This document shows, one piece after another, positions 1-10,907 of a stretch of DNA of 64,000 nucleotides. The stretch's first letter is position 1. Every line of letters starts with the position of its first letter. Source of the stretch: Jackrogersella multiformis. Lineage: Eukaryota > Ascomycota > Sordariomycetes > Xylariales > Hypoxylaceae. The notes below the pieces were generated by a model, which saw only the letters and a program-made list of their open reading frames with translations, made no database searches and was not told the DNA's origin. The stretch covers positions 2,728,001-2,792,000 of the forward strand of contig CADCXD010000004.1 of NCBI GenBank assembly GCA_902806575.1. Direction: 5' to 3'. The position numbers and the translations under genes were made by a program.

Positions 1-560
1 TCATCCTGCGGTTCGGTCACCGCGTGTCCGGTATGTGGTTCATATACATTTCTAAGTTGGTTAGGTCGATTCGGACCATTTGGCGGTAAAGGCTGCTGCT
101 CGAGACGTCGCTGATCTGTGTGGGAAACGTGGAAATGCGGAATTCCACGAGCAGAAGCCAGTGCTTGTGTGAGAAGAGACGGGCCATTGGTTCTCTGGAG
201 AGCGGCGGGCGGCCGTGATTTCTTATTGTTTTGGTCGGCTTGGTTAATGACGAGGGGAGATGCTTGAAGGGTGGATGTGAATGGCACATGGGAACCGGGG
301 GGTACGAGTGGTGCTGATGCTGGTACTGGTGCCGGTGCTGGTGCTGGTGCAGGTGCAGCAGGCAAGACACTTGCAGACGGTTGTGCATGGTCAGATATGG
401 AAGACGAGCCAGTCACATTGACGGAATAGGATGATGGGTTGCCAGTCGCTGTCCGAGTGGCAGCGGCAGCATTGGGACTTCCGGTCCCAGCGGCCACACC
501 TTGGGTGCTCACCGGTGCGGCAGATGCGGCATTTTCGAGCTTAAGAGACGGACTGGACAT
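1..560 (-). CDS. Unrecognised low-complexity protein, N-terminal part only
   Basis: An open frame begins at an ATG at 558-560 and runs off the left edge after at least 186 codons without a stop. The visible part is mostly low complexity: Ala/Ser/Thr-rich for about 65 residues, then an Ala-Pro alternation (residues 68-84) coded by a repetitive stretch near 310-360. A more ordered-looking patch, LQRTNGPSLLTQALASARG (residues 121-139), follows. No signal peptide or membrane segment is visible in this part. The upstream side is the palindrome-rich intergenic region. The frame is preferred over the overlapping His-rich reading at 17-388 because it is longer, stays open to the edge and has a plausible Met start. 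I do not recognise the family; the conserved domain presumably lies outside the window. Confidence 0.55.
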   Translation of the reverse strand, partial: MSSPSLKLENAASAAPVSTQGVAAGTGSPNAAAATRTATGNPSSYSVNVTGSSSISDHAQPSASVLPAAPAPAPAPAPVPASAPLVPPGSHVPFTSTLQASPLVINQADQNNKKSRPPAALQRTNGPSLLTQALASARGIPHFHVSHTDQRRLEQQPLPPNGPNRPNQLRNVYEPHTGHAVTEPQD

Positions 561-746
561 GAGGTAAACATCTGGCGAATACCATGGCAATGTGGGAGGA
601 ATGATTCGCGGGAGATTGAGCGGGTGGTATTCAGAATATGAAAGCTGGTTGTAAATAAAAGTTGAATTATGATGAAAAGGTACAAGCCCTACAACTTTAA
701 TTGTGGTGGTTGTGGTGGCGGTTTCGGTCAAAGTGGAGTAATGGAT

Positions 747-935
747 TAGGTACCTCCCCAAAAACTACCTAGGTACCTAGCCTAGGTAGGTACAGTCTTG
801 TACCTGGGTACTAGACCCAGAGCTAGGTACCTCCAGATGGGCTCTTAAGAGGGAGGGGTCCCCCAGATTTCAGGTACCTGGGACCTAGGTACTACCTACT
901 GAGGTACCTTGGCTATTCAGGTACTACATTGTACC
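747..935. repeat. Cluster of TAGGTACC / CCTAGG palindromic units
   Basis: Dense run of overlapping TAGGTACCT, CTAGGTACC and GGTACCTAGG units, including CTACCTAGGTACCTAGCCTAG at about 766-786. The units are self-complementary and can form short hairpins. The cluster lies about 190 bases upstream of the start of the partial minus-strand gene. Confidence 0.8.
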
Positions 936-1069
936 TTAATTAGTCCGGAACCAGCAAGAAACTATAAATGTACGACACCTACATATGTACTATCCTAACT
1001 TCAGGTATCTCTTAGGTGTATCGTAAGCAGGAAAGACGTCAAAAAATACATTTAACTAGGTACTTTATC

Positions 1070-1121
1070 TATCTACCATCCACCCTAGCAGCCTATGTAC
1101 CTAGGTACATAAGGTACCTGT
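1070..1121. repeat. TAGGTACC palindromic units
   Basis: Small cluster with TAGGTACTT and TGTACCTAGGTACATAAGG, the same family as the cluster at 747-935. Confidence 0.6.
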
Positions 1122-1837
1122 AAGGACTTCTAAGGTTCTTTTATTCTGACGAGGATGGATCTTATGCCGGCACACCCACGTGCTAACGTACCTGGAGGTA
1201 ATTAACCAGTAATTATTAACGATTAATTTATGAACCCAAAACCCAACATCATTTCCAATCCTCAAAATGTCAAGTTCTTTTTTCCCGGTTTTTTATCGAG
1301 GCTTTTATTGGGCCGACAATATACCAACAAGATCCATGGATGCCACCAAAATGCCACCAGTAGTAAACTAAGGCTTGGTCATCAGACATGTCCAATCAAT
1401 TCTTGGTCCTATCGACTGACCGCTTGATACCCAAGATACCCAGACCTCCATCATCGCGATGAGAATAATGATGCAATGAGACTTACTTTGGCGATTTGTC
1501 GTCTTCGGTTACTCGCGAATCCAAGTCACGTTGTTGCTCTTCCATTTCTTACAGGCCATCGTCATCTCCAACGTGAGGCATTTGCTTCACAAAGGCCCGT
1601 GTGTTCCTGACACTACCCTAGGTACCTAGAGGTAGTCTGGACTCTCCCGAGTCACGGCAGACTTTACTATTACACATCGGTATGATATGTTTGATTTTTC
1701 TAAGGAGCGCCACGTCGTTTGTCCAATGGTTTAGCCTTGGCGTCGCATGCCACCTCACTTTATATACCTACCTAGCAGTTGGTATAAAACCCCAAGTCGA
1801 AAAAGCACTTGAGGCCTCATGATGGCATTGCAGATGG

Positions 1838-1910
1838 GTACATAGGTAGGTAGGCATGAGGCCTCAACGTCAGTACCTACACACTAGGTACATACCCTAG
1901 GTACATACGT
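1838..1910. repeat. TAGGTACC palindromic units
   Basis: Cluster reading GGGTACATAGGTAGGTAGGC and then ACTAGGTACATACCCTAGG. It is the same family as the other intergenic clusters of the window. Confidence 0.6.
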
Positions 1911-2546
1911 ACGGCACAGCACCCGAGAACTCTTTAAGTTTTAACGGGACGGGACGTTGGACAAATGCGTCGATCATGGATAGAACTGTATCGAGTACAG
2001 AACCTTGAAACCACGTTCAGTGTTCAAACTTCAATACCTACACCTACTATGTAGGTACCTAGCTAAGTTTTGGCCTCCTTTCCATTCGTAGACTTGTAGG
2101 CCTCGATATCACTTCTCAGCCAATCATTTAGCAACGTGCTCCCTTCCATCCCTTCTTCACTTGAATAACCATCAAGCCCGTCTTCAGGTCCTTTTAGCTA
2201 GGTACTCAGACCAAAAGACTCTTAATCCAGGAACGGTTATGATAAGGTCAACCCAATTCCCCATCGTTTGCGGCATCCGCGGGCCCCAAGCTGTACGTAG
2301 GTACCTAATAGTACTTCTCTACCGCTACGTGTGGTTGAAGGATAGGTAGCTCTAGATGCAGAGATTACAATTAGTCACGCGGAGCCGCATGTTGCTGGTT
2401 CTCACCACCTGCTATATTCAACCTAACTAGGAGTACACCGGAAGACCTTTCCACGAGAGATCTAACAATTATACGTGGGTAGTTCCCGTTATCGATTCAA
2501 GACTGCCCTAAAATTAAGATAATGAATGCTGTAAAAGTACATACTA

Positions 2547-4828
2547 TTAATCCCACCCCTCTGAGAGAGAATCAGAGTCGTAATCTTGTTCTTGCGGCTC
2601 CAGGGGTGCATTCACCAGTACGTCCCGAATCCAATTTCTGATCATATCATCGGACTCGTTGATATACTGCTTTGTCGCGCCTTTTTTTGCATGTTCTATT
2701 AGGACTAATAAGCTTGGGCGCTCGTTAGGATCATGCCTCATGCAACTTGCAATCGCTCGCCGAAGTCCTAAATCAACGCGGTCGTATTTATTATCGGTCA
2801 ATAGTACCGGACAGTAATGGACAGGCCCCGACCCTTCTTGAGCTGCGGGCGGGCGCGGTACGTCAAATTTTGTTATAAGCTGCCACATTGTCTGTACAAA
2901 TGTTAGGATGCTTCCATCAACGCCTGTTATCTTGCTGAGGAGTATTACCAATGCTATTCCCCATAAGTTCGTATGTGCTCCATAGTTGCCAGCAATGTGC
3001 GATTCGGAGAGTTCCCAACCCGCACCGTTCTCGGGCTCAATATCTTCCCAGTCTTCTCCAAATTGCTCAGGGGCATAATATCCTGGTTTTGCATAACGAC
3101 GTCTCTCGAAATAGAAGACGTTTGACTTATTAATCTTCATATTTTGCGAGCACCCGAAGTCCGCAATCTGTTGCTGTTATTAGCGTAGATATGAAAACTA
3201 ATTTGTTACCTGTGGATGGATGCCTTACCTTTAATCCAGGAACGAGCGCATGCTCTCCGTCTGTAACATTTGGGTCAAACCCGTCTATAAATACTTGGAG
3301 GTTGTTAGTCATTGATCTACATATCAGAGCCTCGTGCTCACGAGGTCTTCTTTACTTACTGTTTCGTGGATCAATATCGAAATGGACCAGTCGGTTTCGA
3401 GCGTATCTATGCCTAGGGATTGGGATTTCTTCGTAAAGATCCTTGCCGACCCTTTTCGCATCGTGGTCTCCATTAGCTTCATCTGCTGGCTCATTAGGTT
3501 CCTCATGTCGCCTTGGATGAAATCTCCTTGGGGGATACCTGTGAAAATTCATTAGTACGCTGTTAAGTGTATTGTTTCCAAAGAGTCTATTTAGTATGCA
3601 AGGTTGGTACTTGATATAAATGTGTAACAGTATAATAAATTCTCTGTGGTGAAGCAATAGACGATAGAATGCCTTGGAGACTTCGAGGCCACTTACTCCA
3701 TGGCGACACATGCCCTCACCACTAATAATTTTCATTAGCAAAGGAAGAGAGAGGACAGGTGAGATATTTGACTCACGGCAAAGCCAGAACGACCAAAGAA
3801 CACGGTTGGGGATATCCAGATTTCGCTCGGTGACCTTGTGGAGAAAATGTGCTAGGTCACCAAATTCCATAAACTCCAAAAGCAGCCAGTCTTTGTGATT
3901 TACCTGATATTCATCTATCAAATCCTCGTCAACTTCCTCTCCATCCAACATCGCCAGAGTCGTTTCGGCTATCACGTCGTTTCTTTCTGCTATCATGTAT
4001 TGCATTTGGGTTAGTTTATCAGCGAACCTCTGGCGCTTCCTCTCCAAGCCTTCGGGCTCATTTCGCATTCGCCACGCCCTAGTAGGAACCCTTCTATGTT
4101 CATCTTCGTCTCCGGGGCTATCCCATGCGTTACTATCATCAGAGCTGCTGTCAATCGTTTCAAGTGCTGCAAATTCAAAGGGTCTTTTTGGCGGCAATTT
4201 GATCTCTTCTGACTCAATAAGCTGAATACAATGTGCCGCGCGAGACACTTGCTACAAGAATGTTAGAGTGTCCCTCAAGATGTGCAAGAATTAGTTTAAT
4301 TACCCTCGTATTTTTCTCCTCATTACGGAGATCATCGTCGTCCCATCCTCTAAGGCCAACCTTTAGTACAATATCTCGATTTGGAATCCCAACTTCGGAA
4401 CTCAGCCACTTGAACAGGATGGTCAAGCCTAGTCCTCCATAGCCAAGTAGTTTTACAAAACTAAACTGGCCCTGCGACATAAACCAGGTCTTGGCTTCCT
4501 CAAGTCTGTCTTTTACCACTGATTCCATTGGTTGACGCAACCCGGCGTTATACGTCCTGTTGAAGAATTCGACGTTGGCACTATGTACTCCCCGGGACTT
4601 GCGTCTTCCTGTTCTCTGTAATGGGTGCTCCATCCATCGTGTTCTGTATTGGGCGAAAGTACCCGGACCTGGCTCCGTTATACCATACTTGCGGTATCCC
4701 GCAAACCACCAGTTTTGCGATCGATACTCCTCCAAAAAGGTACGAGCACCGCGTTTTCGGGTGTCGCGCCTCTTCGACAGCCACTCAGTGTAACCATCGT
4801 CGCCAGGTTCAGGATGTTCGTCCGCCAT
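2547..4828 (-). CDS. Fungal protein-kinase-like protein, six exons
   Basis: Inferred exons, in coding order, are 4304-4828, 3777-4251, 3697-3721, 3360-3538, 3229-3293 and 2547-3167. They join in frame to 629 codons plus stop. Kinase landmarks fall in order: a glycine loop GYGGLG (about 129-134), a VLKV lysine (156), a hinge-like LLLEFMEFGDL, a catalytic loop HFDIDPRN (Asp396, Asn401), ADFG (426-428) and YAPEQ (activation-segment end, about 454-458). HRD is replaced by HFD. A roughly 110-residue acidic, charged insertion separates the lysine from the hinge, and a C-terminal segment rich in acidic residues follows the kinase lobe. It resembles the large families of divergent fungal kinases found in Sordariomycetes. 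Most catalytic residues are present, so activity is plausible. The substrate is unknown. The 25-nt third exon and the acceptor at 3294 are the least certain joins. Confidence 0.8.
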
Positions 4829-5174
4829 TTTAGCCGTGTGTTTCTATATAGAAGCTCTGACCATCGTAGGTACTTGAAGACGGTATATACCTAGGTATGT
4901 ACTTTGGAAATATTTTCCAACGTATCTCTGCTGCTTAAATGCTCAATATCCGCGAAATCTGGAAACAAAAGCAATAAGAACTGTAGCTGTTTGCGGAAAA
5001 GAAATTACCCATCCCACGTGCTTCTCCTATCCAACAAAGAAACTTTATATAGAGAATCCAACCTCAGATTGTGTGTATCTAGTTTAGGGTTGTAGTATAA
5101 AAAAAGCTCTACATCTCCTCCTCGAACCTTATCTTTTTATACGCGACTAGATGGCAAAGGTAAACTACCTTATA

Positions 5175-5541
5175 TATTTACCTAAGTAGGTACCTAGGTG
5201 GGTATATTAAAAGATTATTCTCTCATTTGTAATTCAAATATTAAGACGTATGGAAATATGGTACCTACCTAGGTAATGGTTGGCCTCTCTTCAAGGGTCA
5301 CCAAGTACATATATACAGTACCTACCTAGGTAGGTATGTGCTAGTCGGTAGAGGGTTGGTGTTACAGAAGTCACCACGATACCTACTAGGTAGGGGTCAT
5401 TTGCTGTCGTTGAGCCTCACGAGCCAGGGTCACACCGCGGATTCGGCAGACTGCAGACTCGGCTGAGACCTACAGCTCCAATATAGACGTGGCAGCATAT
5501 ACCCGTGGCACCCTTGAACTAGTAGGTACCCTAGGTAGGTA
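5175..5541. repeat. TAGGTACC / CCTAGG palindrome clusters
   Basis: Repeated units at about 5180-5205, 5262-5275, 5318-5336 (ACCTACCTAGGTAGGT, a perfect palindrome), 5381-5394 and 5519-5541. Spacing is irregular, so it is not a simple tandem array. Confidence 0.75.
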
Positions 5542-5774
5542 AGCATTCTATATAAACATATTAGGAATCGGGGAGCCTTTTTACGTGCAAAAGGGGAAAA
5601 GGTAAGCAGGCATCGTACTTGTCGAACCCCCTGATAATTTAAATGAGGTTGAACAACGTCAGATGTGAGATCTGGATAGATTATAAGGTTTTAGAACATG
5701 CAAACGATGCCCGGCTGATAACAACCTTTGGGCCCTGGGGTCTACGCTAGTAGAATCACGGGGCTTATTAAATA

Positions 5775-6352
5775 TCCTAGGTACCTAGCAGCCTAGTAGC
5801 CTAGGTAGGTACTAAAGTACCTAGTAGGTGATGACGTTTATAGGTGACTTCTAAGTTTTTGGAAGGTTGGTACCTCCTAAAGAAGCTCGACTCTCGAGAA
5901 GACTAACGAATGCGGATCGATGGAAACGGAAAGAACGGAGTGGATACTAGCTTACTAAGGTATGCAAGATACGAGAATACTACATAGTAGGTACATACAA
6001 TACCTACTTAGGTAGGCAGCCACCTAAGGTACCTTAGGTACCTAAGTAGGTACCTACTAGATAATAGCATGGATCCGTTGGAGTTGATTCTCCTAAACAG
6101 AGTAACAGCCTCCAGGCTAGCCCTGGAGGGCCTACAATTTTACATAGTGGTTGCACCTGAGACGCGACTGACTGCGGCTGCCCAGGTGGTGGCCTCGCAG
6201 TTTGCAATCCTTTCGTCATCTGTCATAATTGCATTCGACGGTCCCGTCCTAGCAAGGCCAGCCTAGCCTACCTAGGTAGTCTAACCTGGCGCCTGGCAAC
6301 CTACCTCATGTACTTTAGGTACCTCACCTAGGTACTAGGTACTAGGTACGTA
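5775..6352. repeat. TAGGTACC / CCTAGG palindrome clusters
   Basis: Units at 5776-5823, 5985-6060 (for example AAGGTACCTTAGGTACCTAA) and 6265-6352 (ACTAGGTACTAGGTACGTAG). This is the densest stretch of the family in the window. Confidence 0.75.
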
Positions 6353-6967
6353 GAAAGTTTATTACTTTAACGGGCAGCCATCCATAGATATTTCCTGACT
6401 GCCTGATCGCATTTTCTCTCCTTCGTCTGCTATTTTATTTTTATTTTCCACTTCTGTCCGTTTGACTCGGAATCCTGCAGAAGAGTCCTGCAACTTTCGC
6501 CCATCGTTGCGGCTCGTTTACCATTCATTGTATTCTTCATCTCATCTCCATTTTTTCTCTTCATTTTCCATTTTTTCTTCTTTTTCCCTGTTGGGATTTG
6601 TATCTTCTTTCACGCTTCTTGTGGCCGCCATCGTTTCCAAGGTTCAATTCCTATTCGTTCCCACTTTACGTACCGTCCGTAGGAAGTACCTAGTGCGTCA
6701 CTTTGTTGTTGTTGTTGGCCCGCCGTTGGAGAGCGCCGCGCCCACACGAACATTGACAAGAATTCGAACTTGGTTGTTTTACACGAATTATACAGAGACA
6801 CACTGCCATCACCCCTTCTCAAGGCTTAGCAACCTGTTGCTGCAGACAGAAGTAGATCTCTGTCGTGCCGCACTATCTCCCATTTCTTACCTGCATTACG
6901 GAATAGAATTGACCCGGATAAGTGCATTTATAATAACGCACACCCCAATCTGACGTACTTAGTCACA

Positions 6968-9900
6968 ATGCGTCGCGTTTCCGCAAACCTGTCCGACCCC
7001 TCTCGAAACCTCGAAGAGTCCATAGGCACTCCGGACCCGGCATCTATAGATCCCGATCTAGATATGACTTTGATGACGACAGACGAGGAGAGCAGTAGAA
7101 TATACACACCACCTCCACATATCGCCGCACGCTTTTACCGGCCAACTCAAACCCGCCGGAAAGACTCTGCTGCTTCGTCGCGTCGTAACTCGATCTCTTC
7201 TGTACACTCGCGATCCTCCCACGGCTTCAACCACCATGGCGGCCCGCAGAGCAAGTACATTGCTCAGCAGCTCCGCCGCGCGTCTATTCTCGAGGATCGG
7301 AAGGCGCGCTTGGCCGACAGGGCGGCGCATGCTGAAAAGGTGCGCGTGAGAGCGGCCCTGGCGAAGGCGGCCCACCAGAAGAGTTCGAACTTGGAAGAGC
7401 GCGCGTTGGCTGCTGCGCAGGCTAGGGAGAAAAACCTGGCCGAAATCGTCGCTGCGTGTGCCGAAGAGGTAAAGCGGGCCAAGGCAGTGGCCGAGAGTAT
7501 GAAAGAAAAGAGGGAGCAGGAGTTGCGCAAGCTTAAATCCCAAATGGAAGAGCGATTAGCCGAGGCCGAGAGGAGAAGGGAAGAATTACGTAGTCGCCAG
7601 GCTGCAAGACGATCTAGAGGTCAGAGTATTATGACGAAGAAGTCTGACACCGACAGTTTGCCAGAAGAGGAAGAACATGAATCTTCGAGTATGAGTGATG
7701 TCGTGCTCATGAGTGAGGATGTCGCCACGTCAAAAATCCAATGGTGGTGGAGAGGTGTTTTGAGGAGGAAGGCTGCACGCCAATTTTCCGAGCTCAGTTT
7801 GACTATCGACAGCGTCAGAGATACCTCCTTTGAACAGGTGACTGAACTCCTCGCCCAAGAGAAAGTCCTCCTACTCACAGCGAGAGTCTTGGGCATCTGC
7901 GGCTTGCAGGAGGGCGAAGCAGGGTCAGTGAATGAAATGACCGCTGTTCGAACCTTCTTAAGCGCCTTCTTAATTCTAGGCCATCCTACCCAGGTCCTTA
8001 GCAATAAGGATCACCGGGGAGAACAGGAGCAGGTTGGATCCTCTCACGGGCAACCCATACCTCACGATGATCTAGCTAATCCACAGTTACAGGATCTCGT
8101 CGCAAAGGCACGAGATTTGCTAATCTCGTTTGAGAACATCCTCTCGCGGCTGACTTCGATGAACAACTATACAACTCCACCAGCATTACAAGGAGCTCTA
8201 CCAGAATCATATGCGACGTTCCATAACGCCTTCATAGCGTGGAAGGCTCGCGACTCGAACGCGTTGGTCGAAGTCATGCTTTTACAATTTGTAGAACTTG
8301 ACGCCATACTTCAAACTGTGAAAGATCGCACAGAAGAAGTCGTTGCCGATTCTTATAGGCAGAGCATTAAAGATAACCAACTAATGCTGATGGTGCGAAT
8401 CAAGAGACTTGCCGGTCCTGAGCAAGGCAAGAAAATGATTTTCGAGGCTGTCAAGCAGGCGAGGAAAGCTAGGGCTGCAAAGAAGCCTGAGGGTGACATG
8501 AAACCAAGGGTCGCAGAGCATTCTTTCAGCAATGATCACTCGGTTGGAGACAATGCAACAGCAGAACATGTTGTTTCGTCGCAACTCCAGACGCTCACAC
8601 CCCCTCCGACCCCGCTGAGGGAGAGGGAATTGAAGCAAAGCGTACTTCAACCAAGTTATCCTCCGATACTTCCGGATAATCGAGTCATCGTTCACGAGTT
8701 AGCTATCAACCGCGAGTATCGCATCGAGTATCAGTACTTCCAAGAGCAACATAAGCTCCGCATGGTCCCTCTTTTTGAGGATTTGAGAACTGGCCCGAGG
8801 GACGAGGAGAAGGAGTTCCATTATCTCATTATAATGGCCAATTACATTAGAGATAGACTTCAGCACCTAGTCAAACCCGGTTCTCCTATGCACACATTCA
8901 TTGGTGAGATTCTTGACACCGAAGTTGCTCAGCGACAGTTCTTAGCTGGTAGCTTTTCGTATCAGCAATTCTTCTCCTCGATTGGATCTCTCCTCCCCAA
9001 ACTTTGCGCACCCGTTCGCGACGACGAAGTCAAAGACCTGGTCGAGAACAAGCTTGGCCATGGTGATATTGTTGGTCGTCTCGAGGCGCTATTGTCGTTT
9101 ATCGATACTATGCTCTATGACTACGCAAATTACATGTTGCAAGTCGCAGCACCAAGTCTCGTAGAGCACGCTTCTGCATATGAAGCGAAAAGATTCGCTG
9201 AGGATTTGGACAATGGCGCGGCCTCTTTATCTCTCGCAGAAGCTTCATGGCGAAGCGCACGCAATAAAGTACACGCTGAAGTGGCTCGTCGTGATCCTGA
9301 GGGTGTCAACCACCCACGCTCACGCCCCACTCCCGACAAGATCTACTGGCAGATGTTGTTGGACGAATTTACACAACCATCACCATCAGATAGCACTGTA
9401 CCGGAGCCACTGGCTCTTGATACAAAACGTCGTGCTCGTATCGGGTGTCAGACGATGCGCATCGTAACCGCAGGCGCTATCCTCCTGCAGTGCAAGAATA
9501 TGCTCAAGCGCGATGTCAGAGCCCCCTGGAAGACAGAAGCCGGTCGCATCCTGACCGTCCTTGAATCCATGGACGATGATTCCAGGCCGCTTCCTCAGTC
9601 TACGGCCATCCACGGCATCATGGCGGCACTAGAAGCTGGACGATCGATGCCGACGGCCACAAAGACACATTTGCAAGCCCTTGTAGCTAAGGTCCTTGCC
9701 GCTAGTATAGATACGAGACGCGAAAACACAGACCCGAGAGAGCCGGTCTTGAGATTGCTATTAACACGGATGAGGGGCCACATTCTAGTCAGATTGCAAG
9801 CTGGCTCTGCAAGCGAGAAGGTTAAGGCAACCAGTACAGCTGGGGAGAAGCTTGCAAGTCTCGGGCTACCCGAGTTTGTTGAGAAGGTACGAGAAATGGT

Positions 9901-10015
9901 AGACGAGATTGTCAAGGTGGGAGCCGTAGATCGGGAAGCCCATGGGGTATGGTGGGAAGAAGTGGCGGAGAAGGTGAACAGAGAAGAACCTGGTGCTACG
10001 CCAGTAGCCGCATAG
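6968..10015 (+). CDS. Tcp11 / SOK1 family protein
   Basis: Single-exon gene of 1015 residues. The N-terminal ~100 residues are Ser/Arg-rich. A long charged coiled coil with many Ala/Glu/Arg follows (about 105-215), then an IQ-like KIQWWWRGVLRRKA (about 255-268). The rest is an alpha-helical region, ending in a conserved block around LRLLLTRMRGHILVRL, matching the T-complex protein 11 family, whose yeast member Sok1 suppresses loss of protein kinase A. From family knowledge a role in cAMP/PKA-linked growth signalling is likely but not shown here. The start is the first ATG after a long pyrimidine-rich leader, and the length is usual for filamentous fungi. AATAAA motifs at about 10337 and 10357 could serve 3' processing. 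A Pro/Thr-rich linker near residue 540 divides the helical region. Confidence 0.85.
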   Translation: MRRVSANLSDPSRNLEESIGTPDPASIDPDLDMTLMTTDEESSRIYTPPPHIAARFYRPTQTRRKDSAASSRRNSISSVHSRSSHGFNHHGGPQSKYIAQQLRRASILEDRKARLADRAAHAEKVRVRAALAKAAHQKSSNLEERALAAAQAREKNLAEIVAACAEEVKRAKAVAESMKEKREQELRKLKSQMEERLAEAERRREELRSRQAARRSRGQSIMTKKSDTDSLPEEEEHESSSMSDVVLMSEDVATSKIQWWWRGVLRRKAARQFSELSLTIDSVRDTSFEQVTELLAQEKVLLLTARVLGICGLQEGEAGSVNEMTAVRTFLSAFLILGHPTQVLSNKDHRGEQEQVGSSHGQPIPHDDLANPQLQDLVAKARDLLISFENILSRLTSMNNYTTPPALQGALPESYATFHNAFIAWKARDSNALVEVMLLQFVELDAILQTVKDRTEEVVADSYRQSIKDNQLMLMVRIKRLAGPEQGKKMIFEAVKQARKARAAKKPEGDMKPRVAEHSFSNDHSVGDNATAEHVVSSQLQTLTPPPTPLRERELKQSVLQPSYPPILPDNRVIVHELAINREYRIEYQYFQEQHKLRMVPLFEDLRTGPRDEEKEFHYLIIMANYIRDRLQHLVKPGSPMHTFIGEILDTEVAQRQFLAGSFSYQQFFSSIGSLLPKLCAPVRDDEVKDLVENKLGHGDIVGRLEALLSFIDTMLYDYANYMLQVAAPSLVEHASAYEAKRFAEDLDNGAASLSLAEASWRSARNKVHAEVARRDPEGVNHPRSRPTPDKIYWQMLLDEFTQPSPSDSTVPEPLALDTKRRARIGCQTMRIVTAGAILLQCKNMLKRDVRAPWKTEAGRILTVLESMDDDSRPLPQSTAIHGIMAALEAGRSMPTATKTHLQALVAKVLAASIDTRRENTDPREPVLRLLLTRMRGHILVRLQAGSASEKVKATSTAGEKLASLGLPEFVEKVREMVDEIVKVGAVDREAHGVWWEEVAEKVNREEPGATPVAA

Positions 10016-10907
10016 CTGCAAAGGGGGGCAGCAGTGGGGGAAGTGCATAAAACTTCAACACTACGCGAAACGTCAGGCATACATCATGAAGGGGTTTCGG
10101 TCACTGGCTCGGATTCATGTATCTGGTTTCGGTTTATTTCTGGGACGGGGCGTTCTTTTGGGTGGGCATTTGACACGTGTGAGGATCAAGGATGGATTGG
10201 ATTTTGGAACTGGCCGGACGCCTTGTTGGAAGGATACCTTTTGCATCAGCGCATATTCGGGTTCGTGTGGTTGCTTAGCATCGCTTTGGAAGCTAGCTAA
10301 GTTACCTTACTCACATAGGTCTGGCTTCTCTGGGACAATAAATATTACAATAGCGAATAAATATCCGTAAGGTGCTGTGCATACATATAATACACCGTAC
10401 TGCCTTAATCTGCAACCAGGTAATTAGCATCGTGACCAAATGGATATATACCTATGTAGGTACCCAAGTATATTTTGTACCTGAGTAGGTACTGCATCGA
10501 CTAGGTACCTACATATGTACATGCTAGGTAGGTACATACTTAGGTATTATATAATACTAAAGTGACTACCTAGGTACCCACCTAGGTGCCTGCCTACTAA
10601 ATTATAAATTTCAATTAAACATTCTAGGCACGTGACGACGAGACAGCGTACAGCGGGGCAAACGCGAGGCGCGTCTTATTCTTCTTATTCTTATGCTAGA
10701 CCTACTTATTCCGTAGAGCGTACTACGTACTGCCTAGACCTACCTGGACCTGGGCAGCCTCCCTTAAATTAACAAGCGATGAGTATTCAGACGGTCTCAA
10801 ATATTGCGAACACGGATATGATTATTCTCATAAATTGAGCAGCAAGTTCACATATTCCTTTATTCATATTACTTCGCTGCTCCGGATTTCATCGACATTG
10901 TTAGATA
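10016..10907. other. Intergenic region between SOK1-like gene and MRE11
   Basis: Contains the probable 3' end of the SOK1-like transcript, a TAGGTACC-family cluster (10449-10595) and the MRE11 promoter. No further gene is supported. Confidence 0.6.
10449..10595. repeat. TAGGTACC / CCTAGG palindrome cluster
   Basis: Units such as ATGTAGGTACCC, GACTAGGTACCTACATATGT and CTACCTAGGTACCCACCTAGG lie about 310-460 bases upstream of the MRE11 start. Confidence 0.75.

Larger units (their letters stand above)
561..2546. other. Intergenic region with dispersed GGTACC/CCTAGG palindromes
   Basis: I see no convincing gene here. Short open frames at 1230-1427 and 2161-2349 have no recognisable content. The region holds several clusters of TAGGTACC/CCTAGG units, listed separately, and lies between the partial gene on the left and the 3' end of the kinase gene. 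Confidence 0.6.
4829..6967. other. Divergent intergenic region rich in palindromic repeats
   Basis: Promoter side of both the kinase gene (minus) and the SOK1-like gene (plus). It is filled with TAGGTACC-family clusters between about 5175 and 6352. The part from 6400 to 6967 is pyrimidine-rich and probably the promoter and 5' leader of the SOK1-like gene. An open frame at 6462-6953 lies in that leader but is out of frame with the gene and looks like chance. Confidence 0.6.

Noticed and set aside
17..388. His/Gln-rich minus-strand frame
   Set aside because: Another minus-strand frame is open from 560 to the window edge and covers it; the His run is the shifted reading of an Ala-Pro repeat.
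6069..6266. Small plus-strand frame in the repeat-rich region
   Set aside because: Flanked by palindromic repeats, with no recognisable content or splice partner.
6462..6953. 163-codon frame upstream of the SOK1-like gene
   Set aside because: Pyrimidine-rich leader translation (Ser/Phe/Leu), out of frame with the downstream gene; at most an upstream reading frame.
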